Source: Aestuariibius violaceus
GTDB lineage: Bacteria; Pseudomonadota; Alphaproteobacteria; Rhodobacterales; Rhodobacteraceae
Length of the DNA stretch: 41,596 nt
NCBI RefSeq assembly: GCF_040779325.2
Contig: NZ_JBFONT020000014.1
Span: 1-41,596, forward strand
Direction: 5' to 3'
Below are positions 23,644 to 31,830 of the stretch, one piece after another. Position numbers and translations under genes: made by a program. The notes under the pieces are model-generated. The model was not told the DNA's origin, made no database searches, and saw only the letters and a program-made list of their open reading frames with translations. How positions within the stretch are numbered: the first letter of the stretch is position 1; each line of letters starts with the position of its first letter.

Positions 23644-24015
23644 ATGCTCAAAAGCGTATGCCCCATTCTGCCCAGCCGGGATTTCGACGCGACATCGGCG
23701 TTTTATGGCAAGTTGGGCTTCAGAGAGGCCGCGCGGTTCGATGTCGAGGGGTACTCAATACTCGTCCGCGACAACGTCGAGCTCCACTTTTTCAATCATT
23801 CCAAGCATGATCCCGACGTCTCCGAACATGGTGCCTTTGTCCGCGTCGACGATGCAGCGGACCTGTCAGCACGCTTTGAAACGATCGACCTGCCCTCCGA
23901 AGGCATTCCACGCTTCGCCAAGGCCGAGAACAAGCCGTGGGGTGTATGTGAATTGCAGATCGTCGATCCGGACGGGAACCTTCTCCGGATGGGGCATATT
24001 GTCGATGAGCGCTGA
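23644..24015 (+). CDS. VOC-family bleomycin-resistance-like protein
   Basis: A 123-residue VOC protein. CPILPSRDFDATSAFYGKLG is the first module, VELHFFNHSKHDPDVSEHG the metal/ligand region, and CELQIVDPDGNLLRMGHI the family C-terminus. It resembles the small bleomycin/glyoxalase-type binding proteins. The ATG at 23644 is taken because AAGAG lies upstream; an in-frame ATG at 23620 lacks a ribosome site. It follows the AhpD-like gene by 47 bp and may be in its operon. Confidence 0.85.
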   Translation: MLKSVCPILPSRDFDATSAFYGKLGFREAARFDVEGYSILVRDNVELHFFNHSKHDPDVSEHGAFVRVDDAADLSARFETIDLPSEGIPRFAKAENKPWGVCELQIVDPDGNLLRMGHIVDER

Positions 24016-24102
24016 TCTCTGGCGCAACCTTCGTCAGATTGGGACGGCCCGCCTATGCAAGGCGTCCCAATCCGCGCGTCTGCGTTTCGCGTTCGATGAC
24101 AC

Positions 24103-25365
24103 ATGAACATTCTCGTACTGACATACGGCACACGGGGCGACGTGCAGCCGTTCGTCGCCCTGAGCCGGGGGCTTCAGCAAGGCGGCCACGCGGTGACGCT
24201 TGCCTCCGCAAAGCGCTTCCAGGCCCTGGTCCAGGCCCATGGCGTGGCATTCGAGCCGCTGGGCGACGAGTTGCTGAACATAATCGATACGCAGCAGGGC
24301 CGGCGCGCGATGGAAGGCGCTCTCGGCTTTTGGGGCATCCTGAAGGCCAATTTAAAGCTGCTGCGTCGCGTCAAACCGCTACAGGTGGCACTTGTCGAAG
24401 ATTGCTGGACCGTCGCCGGCAAAGTCAGACCTGACCTCATTCTGTTTCACCCAAAGGCCTTTGCTGCCTATGCCTTGTCCGATCGGCTGAAAGTGCCGCT
24501 GATCATGGCGCTTCTCGCCCCGATGATCGTTCCCAGTCGAGAGACGCCGCACCTGGGCTTCCCGAAGCTCAAGTTGGGGCGATGGTACAACCGCCTGACG
24601 CACGGGTCCGTGCAGCTTCTGATGCGCCTTCCCGCGGGTAGGATCCTGAATACCTGGCGGCGTCAGCACGGTTTGGAACCAAAACCGCTAGAACTGTTCC
24701 GGGACGGCACTGGTGCCAGCATCCCGGTCGTCGCTGGCTATAGCGGTTCTGTTGTCGACACGCCGGGAGACTGGCCGGCCAATTCCGCAGTTACCGGCTA
24801 CTGGTTTCTCGAAAGCGAGACCTCGGAAACTCTACCTGAAGAGGTCGAGATGTTCCTTCGCGACGGGAACCCGCCAGTTTGCTTCGGCTTCGGCTCGATG
24901 GTCGGCTCAGACCCGTCCCGCCTACGCGACGTGGTTCTGAACGCGCTCAAGCGGACGGGACAGCGTGGCCTGATCATCTCCGGTTGGGGAGGTCTGTCGA
25001 TCGGGCCGACGCCAGAAGGGGTTCTTGAAGTTCCATCGGCGCCCCACGACCTGCTCTTTCCACGCGTCGCAGCCGTCGTTCACCATGGCGGCGCCGGCAC
25101 CACCGCGGCCGCGCTTCGGGCGGGTAAGCCTCAGGTCGTCGTGCCGTTCATGGGCGATCAACCGTTTTGGAGCAAGCGCATGCAGGCCTTGGAGGTCGCA
25201 CCGGCGCCGCTCTTCCAGAAGGACCTGACAGCTTCAAATCTCGCAGACGCGATCAACCGCGTTGTCAGCGAGACCGCGTTTCGAAGCAAAGCCCAGACAC
25301 TTGGTGAAACCATCCGCTCCGAAAAGGGCGTCCATCATGCGGTCGCCTTCATCGAAAGTGTTTGA
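24103..25365 (+). CDS. GT1-family glycosyltransferase (UDP-sugar dependent)
   Basis: A 420-residue GT-B fold enzyme. The N-terminal acceptor domain starts LVLTYGTRGDVQPFVALSRG, the typical sterol/macrolide glucosyltransferase opening. The C-terminal donor domain contains CFGFGSMVGSDP, then VEVPSAPHDLLFPRV-like EVPSAPHDLLFPRV and the PSPG-like HHGGAGTTAAALRAGKPQVV, followed by PFMGDQPFW. By family it glycosylates a lipid, hopanoid, antibiotic or other small hydrophobic acceptor from a UDP-sugar. It follows the VOC gene by 87 bp; nothing nearby identifies the acceptor. Confidence 0.9.
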   Translation: MNILVLTYGTRGDVQPFVALSRGLQQGGHAVTLASAKRFQALVQAHGVAFEPLGDELLNIIDTQQGRRAMEGALGFWGILKANLKLLRRVKPLQVALVEDCWTVAGKVRPDLILFHPKAFAAYALSDRLKVPLIMALLAPMIVPSRETPHLGFPKLKLGRWYNRLTHGSVQLLMRLPAGRILNTWRRQHGLEPKPLELFRDGTGASIPVVAGYSGSVVDTPGDWPANSAVTGYWFLESETSETLPEEVEMFLRDGNPPVCFGFGSMVGSDPSRLRDVVLNALKRTGQRGLIISGWGGLSIGPTPEGVLEVPSAPHDLLFPRVAAVVHHGGAGTTAAALRAGKPQVVVPFMGDQPFWSKRMQALEVAPAPLFQKDLTASNLADAINRVVSETAFRSKAQTLGETIRSEKGVHHAVAFIESV

Positions 25366-25795
25366 GAGAGCCAAGTCAAACAGGCTTGAGCCTCCAGTCA
25401 GTCTGACAGCATCCCAACGGCATTGGCTTCGCGCAAGTTGATGGTCGACGTGACTTGCACCCGTTGTCCCTGACGACCTCGGCCGCCTTCTTTAACCCTC
25501 GCGGGTCTCGGTCTCATCCCTGCCTTTTAGCGGTTCAGATAAGCCAGAAATCCTTCGCTGCTCGATCACCCCGATCTATCCCATCAGCGCTGATCCCCGA
25601 CACAGCCACGTGACGATGCTCGGCGGGGCCGCCATGCTCATCAGCAGCGCATTGATGTGGCTGAGGGTCCGGATACCCGGCCCGGACCTTAACTCCTGCG
25701 GGGGAACCAGACAAAGTACGGCGCCGAGTGCGATCGCGTGATCGAGGCCGGGGTCATCCTGCGATATCAGGATAGGTCGCCCGCCCGTACCACCG
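25366..25795. other. Intergenic stretch without a credible gene
   Basis: No open frame in this stretch gives a recognisable protein. It separates the accessory GT1 gene from the end of tonB. The only structure seen is ATCCTG/CAGGAT (25756-25773), a perfect 6-bp stem around CGATAT, 23 bp after the tonB stop, which may be a weak terminator without a U-run. Confidence 0.5.
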
Positions 25796-26677
25796 TCACA
25801 GGCGCCCTTCGACCTCGTAGTCGTAGTCACGGCGGGCGCCAGGGGGCGGTGGCGGAAACGGGGCGGCACGGCGCACGAGCTCGATTGCGGCCCGGTCAAG
25901 CGAGGGATTTCCGGAACTTCTGCTGATCGAGACCGCGGCCAGATTGCCGCTGTCGGCGATAACGAACGCGACGCGTGCGGACCCGCTTGCCCTGACATTA
26001 GGGCGCCGCACCCGTTGCAACCGGCGTTTTATCTCTCCGCGATAGTTGGTGGCCGCCGCGTTGGTGCCCCGCTCGGCCGCCCTGCCCTGCTGGCCGGACC
26101 GGTCGGATCTGGCCTGCGTCTCTGCCACCCCCTGCGCGCTTCCGGCGACCTCCCGGCGCGACGCGGTGTTGCCTCGCGGTGCGGGCGCGGGTTGCTGTGA
26201 TGTTCTTTGACGGGATCGATCCGGGCGGGCTTGCGGCCGTTCCGATCTGAGAACCGCCGTCGCGATGTCACTGCCCGTGACGGTCTCGCGTGGCGGCTCG
26301 GGCGCGAGGGGCAGCCCGACCGCGGAGGAAACGCTGGGCACCGATCGAACGGCGGCCACGGCCACGCGGGACGGGCCTTGGGCAATGTCGGCGGATGCCG
26401 GCGCAACAGCCTCCGGCGGAGCCCCGCCGCTGGGGGCCTCTCCGGAAATCTCGTCCGGCACGACGGGCTCTATTGTCTCGGCCACGTCCTCCGGATCGCC
26501 ATCGAGCGTTCCAACGGCCATGTCGGCAAAGCTGGTTCCGATCGATCCAACGTCCCCGGCCTGAAGGCCCCCCGCGATCCTCGCCTCGTCCGACGGGAGG
26601 GCCAAGGCAATGAGCAGGTGCAGCGCAAGCGCCGTCAATCCGGCACCCGTCCAGGCGAAAGGAGAGGTCGGGATCAT
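25796..26677 (-). CDS. tonB: TonB-family energy-transducing protein
   Basis: A 293-residue TonB protein. One N-terminal membrane anchor (LTALALHLLIALALPS) is followed by a long Pro/Ala/Glu/Arg-rich periplasmic linker (to about residue 205) and a TonB C-terminal domain: NYRGEIKRRLQRVRRPNVRA, SGSARVAFVIADSGNLAAVS, PSLDRAAIELVRRAAPFPPP. It spans the periplasm to drive the haem receptor. The start overlaps the second exbD by four bases. It is the last gene of the overlapping minus-strand operon. The linker is Arg-rich at its end (RSDRSGQQGRAAERG) in place of the usual Lys-Pro repeats. Confidence 0.9.
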   Translation of the reverse strand: MIPTSPFAWTGAGLTALALHLLIALALPSDEARIAGGLQAGDVGSIGTSFADMAVGTLDGDPEDVAETIEPVVPDEISGEAPSGGAPPEAVAPASADIAQGPSRVAVAAVRSVPSVSSAVGLPLAPEPPRETVTGSDIATAVLRSERPQARPDRSRQRTSQQPAPAPRGNTASRREVAGSAQGVAETQARSDRSGQQGRAAERGTNAAATNYRGEIKRRLQRVRRPNVRASGSARVAFVIADSGNLAAVSISRSSGNPSLDRAAIELVRRAAPFPPPPPGARRDYDYEVEGRL

Positions 26678-27060
26678 CGCATCCCCCGCTCGGTGACGAT
26701 CAGGATGCGGTCAGCTCCCGCTCGCCGCAGATCGTTGCTGACGGTCAGAAGCGTCCGCGCCGACAGGTCCCTGTCCGGGACGATCCGCACCGCCTCGCGC
26801 GCACCCTCGTCAAGCAGCCCGTAGGCGACGGTCGCGGAGGGCACGGTTGCGCCCCGCAGGCGGAGACTCCCGTCCTCATGAATAACAAGGGCATTCGGCG
26901 GTTCGCGCCCGTCCAGATCAGACGTCTGGATCAGGGCGACATCGCCCTCCATCGCCGGGGCGAGCGTTCCGGCGACCATGAAGAAAACGAGCATCAGGAA
27001 GACAATGTTGATCAAGGCAATCGTGGGTTCGCGCCCCGGCCTTCTGCGAAGGCGCCTCAT
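26674..27060 (-). CDS. ExbD-like protein B, with Asn in place of the proton-carrying Asp
   Basis: A 128-residue ExbD-family protein: a short basic N-terminus, one membrane helix (PTIALINIVFLMLVFFMVAG) and a periplasmic domain. The helix's key position, which is Asp in ExbD, TolR and ExbD-A next door (LIDV), is Asn18 here (LINI). The residue is needed for proton flow in ExbD, so this copy cannot carry the proton in the usual way. It could form a mixed pair with ExbD-A in the ExbB-ExbD motor. Four-base overlaps join it to ExbD-A upstream and tonB downstream. Confidence 0.85.
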   Translation of the reverse strand: MRRLRRRPGREPTIALINIVFLMLVFFMVAGTLAPAMEGDVALIQTSDLDGREPPNALVIHEDGSLRLRGATVPSATVAYGLLDEGAREAVRIVPDRDLSARTLLTVSNDLRRAGADRILIVTERGMR

Positions 27061-27422
27061 GACGGCACCAAGACCTGAACGCCGATCCCGTCGAGCGTAT
27101 TGAGCACCACCAGAAGATCGGTCAGACGCTGGGATGAGACATCGCGCGCGACATTCACGATAACGACCGCCGGGCGATCGACGGATGCGAAGGCACCTTC
27201 CAGCGCTTCAAGCGGCCGATCCTCACCGTTGAGCGACAACCGGTCCTCGCGAAGCTGAAGGAAAAGCGGCGTGCCGGCATCGGCGGCGCCCCCTGCCCCG
27301 GCGGTCATCAGCTCCACATCCGCAAAGCGCGAGAAGGTCGAGGACAGCATGAAAAACAGCAGCAGAAGGAAGATGACGTCGATCAGCGGCGTCATCGAAA
27401 GCGGCCGGCGCCTACGTCGCAT
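27057..27422 (-). CDS. exbD: ExbD-like protein A, with the conserved Asp
   Basis: A 121-residue ExbD protein. MRRRRRPLSMTPLIDVIFLL has the basic tail and the helix with conserved Asp15 (MTPLIDVIFL); the rest, ending DGIGVQVLVPS, is the periplasmic domain that meets TonB. The frame is open upstream, but the ATG at 27422 fits the family start and overlaps the exbB stop by 11 bases. It is the canonical proton-linked subunit of the pair. Confidence 0.9.
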   Translation of the reverse strand: MRRRRRPLSMTPLIDVIFLLLLFFMLSSTFSRFADVELMTAGAGGAADAGTPLFLQLREDRLSLNGEDRPLEALEGAFASVDRPAVVIVNVARDVSSQRLTDLLVVLNTLDGIGVQVLVPS

Positions 27423-28083
27423 GGGCCATCGCCGGGGTGGCGTCGACACCGGGTTGCAGTCCCGGCGCGATGAGCGCCGAAAGGTACGCCTCCGCCGCGA
27501 CCCGCTCCGCCTCGGTCCGGCCTTCAAGCCAGGCGAGCAGAAGCGAGGTCGGCATCGCAACGGCAAGTCCGGCCGCCGTTGTCAGAAGGGCCACCCAGAT
27601 CCCCCCGGCCAGGACCGACGGATCAACTTGCGATCCCGCCGATTGCAGGGCCTGAAACGCCTCGATCATCCCCAGCACCGTTCCGAACAGCCCCAGAAGC
27701 GGCGCGATCTGGGCGATCGAATCCAAAAACCGGAACCCCGCCTCAAGGCGCGAAAGCGCGGCATCGATCTGGGCCCGGGCCCGCGTCTGCGCCTCCGGCG
27801 AAAGCGGCGCGTCTGCCTCGACCACCTGACGAAGGATCGGGGCAAGATAGCTCGGGCTCTCCGACAAGGCGCGTGTCGCGTCGGAAATCCGTCCGTCATC
27901 GCGGGCAGCAACGGCCTCCCCAAGATCGGCGCGCTTGCCCACGCCCGCGCGCTGGAACTGCCAGATCTTGAAAAGGATCACGGTCGTCGCGAGAACCGAC
28001 AAGAGGGCCAGCAGGGCCACAACCGGCCCGCCAAGATCGACGATGCCTCGCACTCGCTCAAAGAGATCGACGATACCGGTCAT
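27412..28083 (-). CDS. exbB: ExbB-family proton-channel protein
   Basis: A 223-residue MotA/TolQ/ExbB protein with three membrane helices (VVALLALLSVLATTVILFKI; LDSIAQIAPLLGLFGTVLGM; GGIWVALLTTAAGLAVAMPT). The IAPLLGLFGTVLGMIEAFQ and GIWVALLTTAAGLAVAMPT blocks are the family's proton-path signatures. It forms a pentamer around the ExbD dimer. The ATG at 28083 follows GGAGGTGCAGG; the longer frame upstream encodes no hydrophobic N-terminus. Overlaps of 4 bases (upstream) and 11 bases (downstream) bind it into the operon. Confidence 0.93.
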   Translation of the reverse strand: MTGIVDLFERVRGIVDLGGPVVALLALLSVLATTVILFKIWQFQRAGVGKRADLGEAVAARDDGRISDATRALSESPSYLAPILRQVVEADAPLSPEAQTRARAQIDAALSRLEAGFRFLDSIAQIAPLLGLFGTVLGMIEAFQALQSAGSQVDPSVLAGGIWVALLTTAAGLAVAMPTSLLLAWLEGRTEAERVAAEAYLSALIAPGLQPGVDATPAMAHAT

Positions 28084-28538
28084 CCCTGCACCTCCACATC
28101 CGTTCGACTGGTCAATCGGGGGCGCGCGCTGCAGGCCTGTCGGGCTGCACCCGCTGTCTCGCAGATGCTCGCATCGGCGAAGAACACCCGCCCCAGGGCA
28201 CCGCATTCCAGGCCAGGCGCGGTCAGGCGGCGGATCCGCCGCGCCTCGGCTGGGATATCGCCAAAGTCGATCAGGGCCAGCCGGCTAAGCTCCCCCGCCT
28301 TCGTGAAGAAGGCGCCTTCATAGACAAGGCGGTCGATATCTGCGGGGGTCGCGTTCCAGATCTGGAATGTCAGATGGCAACCGCGGGGGGCTTCGCTGAC
28401 CGCGTTCAATTCGATGGCCAGCCCCGACCCGTCATCGCGGATGTCGGCGCCCAGCACGGTCGCGCCAAGGCAAAGACCGGCGGTGAGCGCCGCAAAGACG
28501 GGTCTTCCGACAGGAGGGGGCATCCGGGGATCTCGCAT
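28080..28538 (-). CDS. Secreted hypothetical protein of the haem operon
   Basis: A 152-residue protein with an N-terminal signal segment (PVFAALTAGLCLGATVLGAD). The mature part contains GCHLTFQIWNATPADIDRLV, YEGAFFTKAGELSRLALIDF and cysteines in GLECGALG, ASICET and RQACSA, so a disulfide-bonded periplasmic fold is likely. I recognise it only as the small protein often found between a TonB receptor and exbB in roseobacter haem loci. Start and stop overlap its neighbours by one base (TGATG) and four bases. No function is assigned. Confidence 0.7.
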   Translation of the reverse strand: MRDPRMPPPVGRPVFAALTAGLCLGATVLGADIRDDGSGLAIELNAVSEAPRGCHLTFQIWNATPADIDRLVYEGAFFTKAGELSRLALIDFGDIPAEARRIRRLTAPGLECGALGRVFFADASICETAGAARQACSARPRLTSRTDVEVQG

Positions 28539-30604
28539 CAGAAGGTGCGGGCCAGGGTCAGCTTGATGTTGCGTCCAGGCGCCGGCCGGGTGGACAGATG
28601 CGGCGTGTATTCGCGGTCGAACGCGTTCTCGACGCCCAGCCTCAGCTCCGTTCCCTCCAGAACACCGGCCTGCGGGATGTAGGTCGCCCGCAGGTTATGA
28701 ACGGCAAAGCCCGGGCTGCTGTCGTCCTCCCGGGTTTCCTCCCGCGCGGCGACGACTTCCCAGCTCAGGTCCAGCTCTTCCTCGAACCGCCGGCCGATCG
28801 TCAGCCGCGCGCTGTCGGCCGGTGTGATCCGCCAGTCAGAGATGTCGCCACCGGCATCGGTCTCCTCGCCAGAGATGACGTTGGCGTTGAAATCGACGTA
28901 AAGGCCGCTGGCCATCGCGTAAGAGGCCTCGAATTCCAAACCTTCTGTCTCAACCCGGTCAAGCGGCTGGGACTCGATGTCGTCCGGCCCCGGGCCGACC
29001 ACAACGTCCGAGACGTAGGAGGTCACCTCCGTCAGCTCCGTCCGGTAAAGCGTCCCCTTCAGGGCAAGGGCGTCACCGTCGGAGAAGACGCTGGTGCTGT
29101 CATAGGACGCGCCGATCTCATAGGTCGTGGCCTCTTCGGCCCGCTCCATCAGATCCGCAACCTCGAGGTCGTCGATGATGGGCAGGCTTTCGGTATAGGC
29201 GGCCGAGCCGAACAGGGCCAACCCGCTCTCGAAGGCATAGCGAACGGACAGACCGCCGACGAGCGCGTCGTTCTCGTAAGAGACGTCCGTGCCGTCATCC
29301 AGCGTCCCCTCGATCTCGGACGTCTCATAGCGAAGGGCCGGCGTGATCGTCCACGCCTCGCCGATCCGCATCTCATTGACGGCAAAGATGGCAAAGCGGT
29401 TGTCCTCACCGCCCGGCGCAGAGGCCGCATCGAGCCGCTCCTTGCGGATGAACTCAATGCCGGTGCGCAGGTCGTGATCAACCGCCCCCGTCACGAAGAG
29501 GCTGGTGTTTTTGACGCTCAGCTTGGTCGTCTCGTATTGCTGATCCGCATTGACGACGTCGAAGCCGCCATCGGGGAACGGGAATCCGCAGGGAAAGGGC
29601 GGACCGCCCTCACAGGAAGAAGACCCTTCAACATACTCCTGCTCGATCTCCTGATTGGCGTAGGACAGATCCACCGTCAGATCGATCAGATCGTTGGCGA
29701 CGGGGTTATAATCATAGGACAGGATCGCCGTTTCGGTCTCGATATCCCGGTCGACATTTCCAAAGACGTCATCCGTCGTCAGGAAGGTGTCGTAGAGGAC
29801 GTCGCGCTGGCTCTCGCTCGTCTCGGTATAGGTGAAGGACAGCGCATGCGCCCGGTCGTTCCCGAACCGGTAGCGCCCTTTGATAAGCGATGACGGCAGC
29901 TCGAACTCACTGTTGCCGATCTCCTCGCCGTCGCCATCGGTCTGCGTGTCCTGCTCGCGCCACGTGTAATTGGCCAGAAACTCCAGATCCTCGGTCGGCT
30001 GCCAGGCCAGGATCGACGACAATGTCAGCCCGTCGCCATTGCTTGAGAACTGCAGCGTCTGACGGAACCGCACCCCCGGCTCGCCGCCGGTGAAGTCGCT
30101 CGCATCCTTGGTCTCCAGCAGGACCACACCGCCCACGATCCCGGTTCCGAACTCAAAACTGCCGACAGTGCCGCGGATGACCGAGACGGTCTTGAACAGC
30201 TCCGGATCGGTGAACAGCTGGGTGCCGATCCGGTAGATTTCCTCGCTGCCGACGCTCGCGCCGTCGATTTGGATCGCCACCTTCTGGTCGCTGCCGAAGG
30301 TGCCGTTGGCGCCGAAGCCGCGGATGTTGATCCCCGACCCGTTCGGTGTCGATCCATTGACCAGGCTCACGCCCGGCACGGAATCGATCAGCTCGGCCAC
30401 GGTCCCCGCCTGCCGGTCGTCGATCTCGGTCTGGTCGACTTCGGTCACGGGCACAGCGGTATCGGTCGCCACCTCGCGCTTGCTCTCGCCCAACACGATC
30501 GTGCCGAGGAAGCCGTCATCTCCCTCCTGCCCTATCGCCGCGGTCGTGCCGGCGCACGTTATCATAAAGCTCGTCCCGAAGAGCAGTACAGGTCGTAAAG
30601 TCAT
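28538..30604 (-). CDS. TonB-dependent outer-membrane receptor, haem/haemoglobin type
   Basis: A 688-residue receptor. After a signal peptide (first about 25 residues), the TonB box region is near FLGTIVLGESKREVATDTAV, and the plug domain contains GTVAELIDSVPGVSLVNGST and GINIRGFGANGTF. The rest is a 22-strand barrel ending in the expected aromatic: NIKLTLARTF. Plug style and the adjacent hmuSTUV genes indicate a haem, haemoglobin or transferrin receptor (HmuR-like). A 10-residue CEGGPPFPCG loop carries two cysteines in an extracellular stretch. The AAGGGA ribosome site precedes the ATG. It heads the minus-strand operon. Confidence 0.92.
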   Translation of the reverse strand: MTLRPVLLFGTSFMITCAGTTAAIGQEGDDGFLGTIVLGESKREVATDTAVPVTEVDQTEIDDRQAGTVAELIDSVPGVSLVNGSTPNGSGINIRGFGANGTFGSDQKVAIQIDGASVGSEEIYRIGTQLFTDPELFKTVSVIRGTVGSFEFGTGIVGGVVLLETKDASDFTGGEPGVRFRQTLQFSSNGDGLTLSSILAWQPTEDLEFLANYTWREQDTQTDGDGEEIGNSEFELPSSLIKGRYRFGNDRAHALSFTYTETSESQRDVLYDTFLTTDDVFGNVDRDIETETAILSYDYNPVANDLIDLTVDLSYANQEIEQEYVEGSSSCEGGPPFPCGFPFPDGGFDVVNADQQYETTKLSVKNTSLFVTGAVDHDLRTGIEFIRKERLDAASAPGGEDNRFAIFAVNEMRIGEAWTITPALRYETSEIEGTLDDGTDVSYENDALVGGLSVRYAFESGLALFGSAAYTESLPIIDDLEVADLMERAEEATTYEIGASYDSTSVFSDGDALALKGTLYRTELTEVTSYVSDVVVGPGPDDIESQPLDRVETEGLEFEASYAMASGLYVDFNANVISGEETDAGGDISDWRITPADSARLTIGRRFEEELDLSWEVVAAREETREDDSSPGFAVHNLRATYIPQAGVLEGTELRLGVENAFDREYTPHLSTRPAPGRNIKLTLARTF

Positions 30605-30674
30605 GGCTGGTCCCTTGCAGCGAAGTCTTGGTGCCGGACGCTCGCAAGGGGCTGGCTGGGCGGCTTTCCCGTAT

Positions 30675-30732
30675 TCTGACTTTTTTTGTCAGAGATACCT
30701 TGAGGTGCGTATAAAGGCCGACTAAAAAAGTC
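30675..30732. promoter_or_regulatory. Divergent haem-locus control region with two related palindromes
   Basis: Site 1 (30675-30693) is TCTGAC-T7-GTCAGA, perfect 6-bp arms. Site 2 (30720-30732) is GACT-AAAAA-AGTC, perfect 4-bp arms. Read on the minus strand both contain TGACTTTTTT. The spacing TGA-N9-TCA fits the iron-responsive motif described for RirA and the iron box of Rhodobacter (from memory). A plus-strand promoter TTGAGG (30700-30705) and TAAAAA (30723-30728, 17-bp spacer) has site 2 over its -10. Iron repression of both arms is inferred. Confidence 0.65.
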
Positions 30733-30789
30733 AACTATGTGAGGCGGACGGAATGCCTCACCCCACTGTCCCCCAGGCAGGAGCCGCCC

Positions 30790-31830
30790 ATGTCCGAGAC
30801 CTTAGAGTTGACCCCGACAGATCTGCGCGCCGCCCGGGCCGAACATCCCAAGCTGCGCGACCGCGATCTGGCCGACAAGCTGGGGGTGTCCGAGGCCCAG
30901 CTTCTTGCGGCGCAGACCGGACTGACGGCGACCCGAATCGCAGCCCATCCCGACCGGTTGATGCCCGCGACCGAGACGCTCGGCACCGTCATGGCGCTCA
31001 CGCGCAACCCGTCCTGCGTGCACGAGAAGGACGGGCAATACGCCAACTACTATCCCGGCCAGCACGCCGCGATGATCCTGAACGGGGCGATCGACCTGCG
31101 GATCTTTCCCTCCCACTGGCGGCATGCCTTCGCCGTCGAGACCGAGACGGAGGGCGGCACGCGCCGCTCGCTCCAGGTCTTCGACGCGGCAGGTGACGCC
31201 GTCCACAAGATCTACCTCCGCGACGGCGCCGATCTCGATGCGTGGACGCGCCTGAAGGCGGATCTCGCGATCGACGATCAGGGCCAGACCCTCGCCTGCG
31301 ATCCGCGCACGCCACCCGAGGCGCCGAAATCGAACCTCAACAAGGCCGATATCCTGCGCGACGAATGGCGCCGCCTGACCGACACGCATCAGTTCCTGCG
31401 CCTCTGCGCCAAGCTCAAGATGAACCGGCTCGGCGCTTACCGCATCGCGGGGGCACCCTTCGTGCGGCGGCTCAAGACCGACGCGCTCGACGCCATGCTC
31501 CACAAGGCCGCCGCCGACGCGGTGCCGATCATGGTCTTCGTCGGCAACCGCGGCTGCATCCAGATCCACAGCGGCCCGATCGAAACGCTCAAGCCGATAG
31601 GCCCCTGGCAGAACGTGCTCGACCCCGACTTCAACCTCCACCTCCGCCTCGACCACGTGGCCGAGGTCTGGGCGGTCGACAAACCCACCCAGCGCGGCCC
31701 CGCCATCTCGGTCGAGGCGTTCGATGCCGACGGCAGCCTGATCCTGCAGACCTTCGGGATCGGCAAGGACGGCGCCGACACCCGCCCCGCCTGGAACGCC
31801 CTCGTCGACACGCTGGAAAGCGCGTCATGA
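30790..31830 (+). CDS. hmuS: Haem-degrading / haem-handling factor HmuS
   Basis: A 346-residue cytoplasmic ChuS/HmuS protein made of two similar halves: the first around LTRNPSCVHEKDGQYANYYP, the second around VFVGNRGCIQIHSGPIETLK and NLHLRLDHVAEVWAVDKPTQ. The latter is the family's haem-contact region. It accepts haem from the HmuTUV importer and degrades or traffics it. CAGGAGCCGCCC precedes the ATG. It is the first gene of hmuSTUV and overlaps hmuT by four bases. Confidence 0.93.
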   Translation: MSETLELTPTDLRAARAEHPKLRDRDLADKLGVSEAQLLAAQTGLTATRIAAHPDRLMPATETLGTVMALTRNPSCVHEKDGQYANYYPGQHAAMILNGAIDLRIFPSHWRHAFAVETETEGGTRRSLQVFDAAGDAVHKIYLRDGADLDAWTRLKADLAIDDQGQTLACDPRTPPEAPKSNLNKADILRDEWRRLTDTHQFLRLCAKLKMNRLGAYRIAGAPFVRRLKTDALDAMLHKAAADAVPIMVFVGNRGCIQIHSGPIETLKPIGPWQNVLDPDFNLHLRLDHVAEVWAVDKPTQRGPAISVEAFDADGSLILQTFGIGKDGADTRPAWNALVDTLESAS

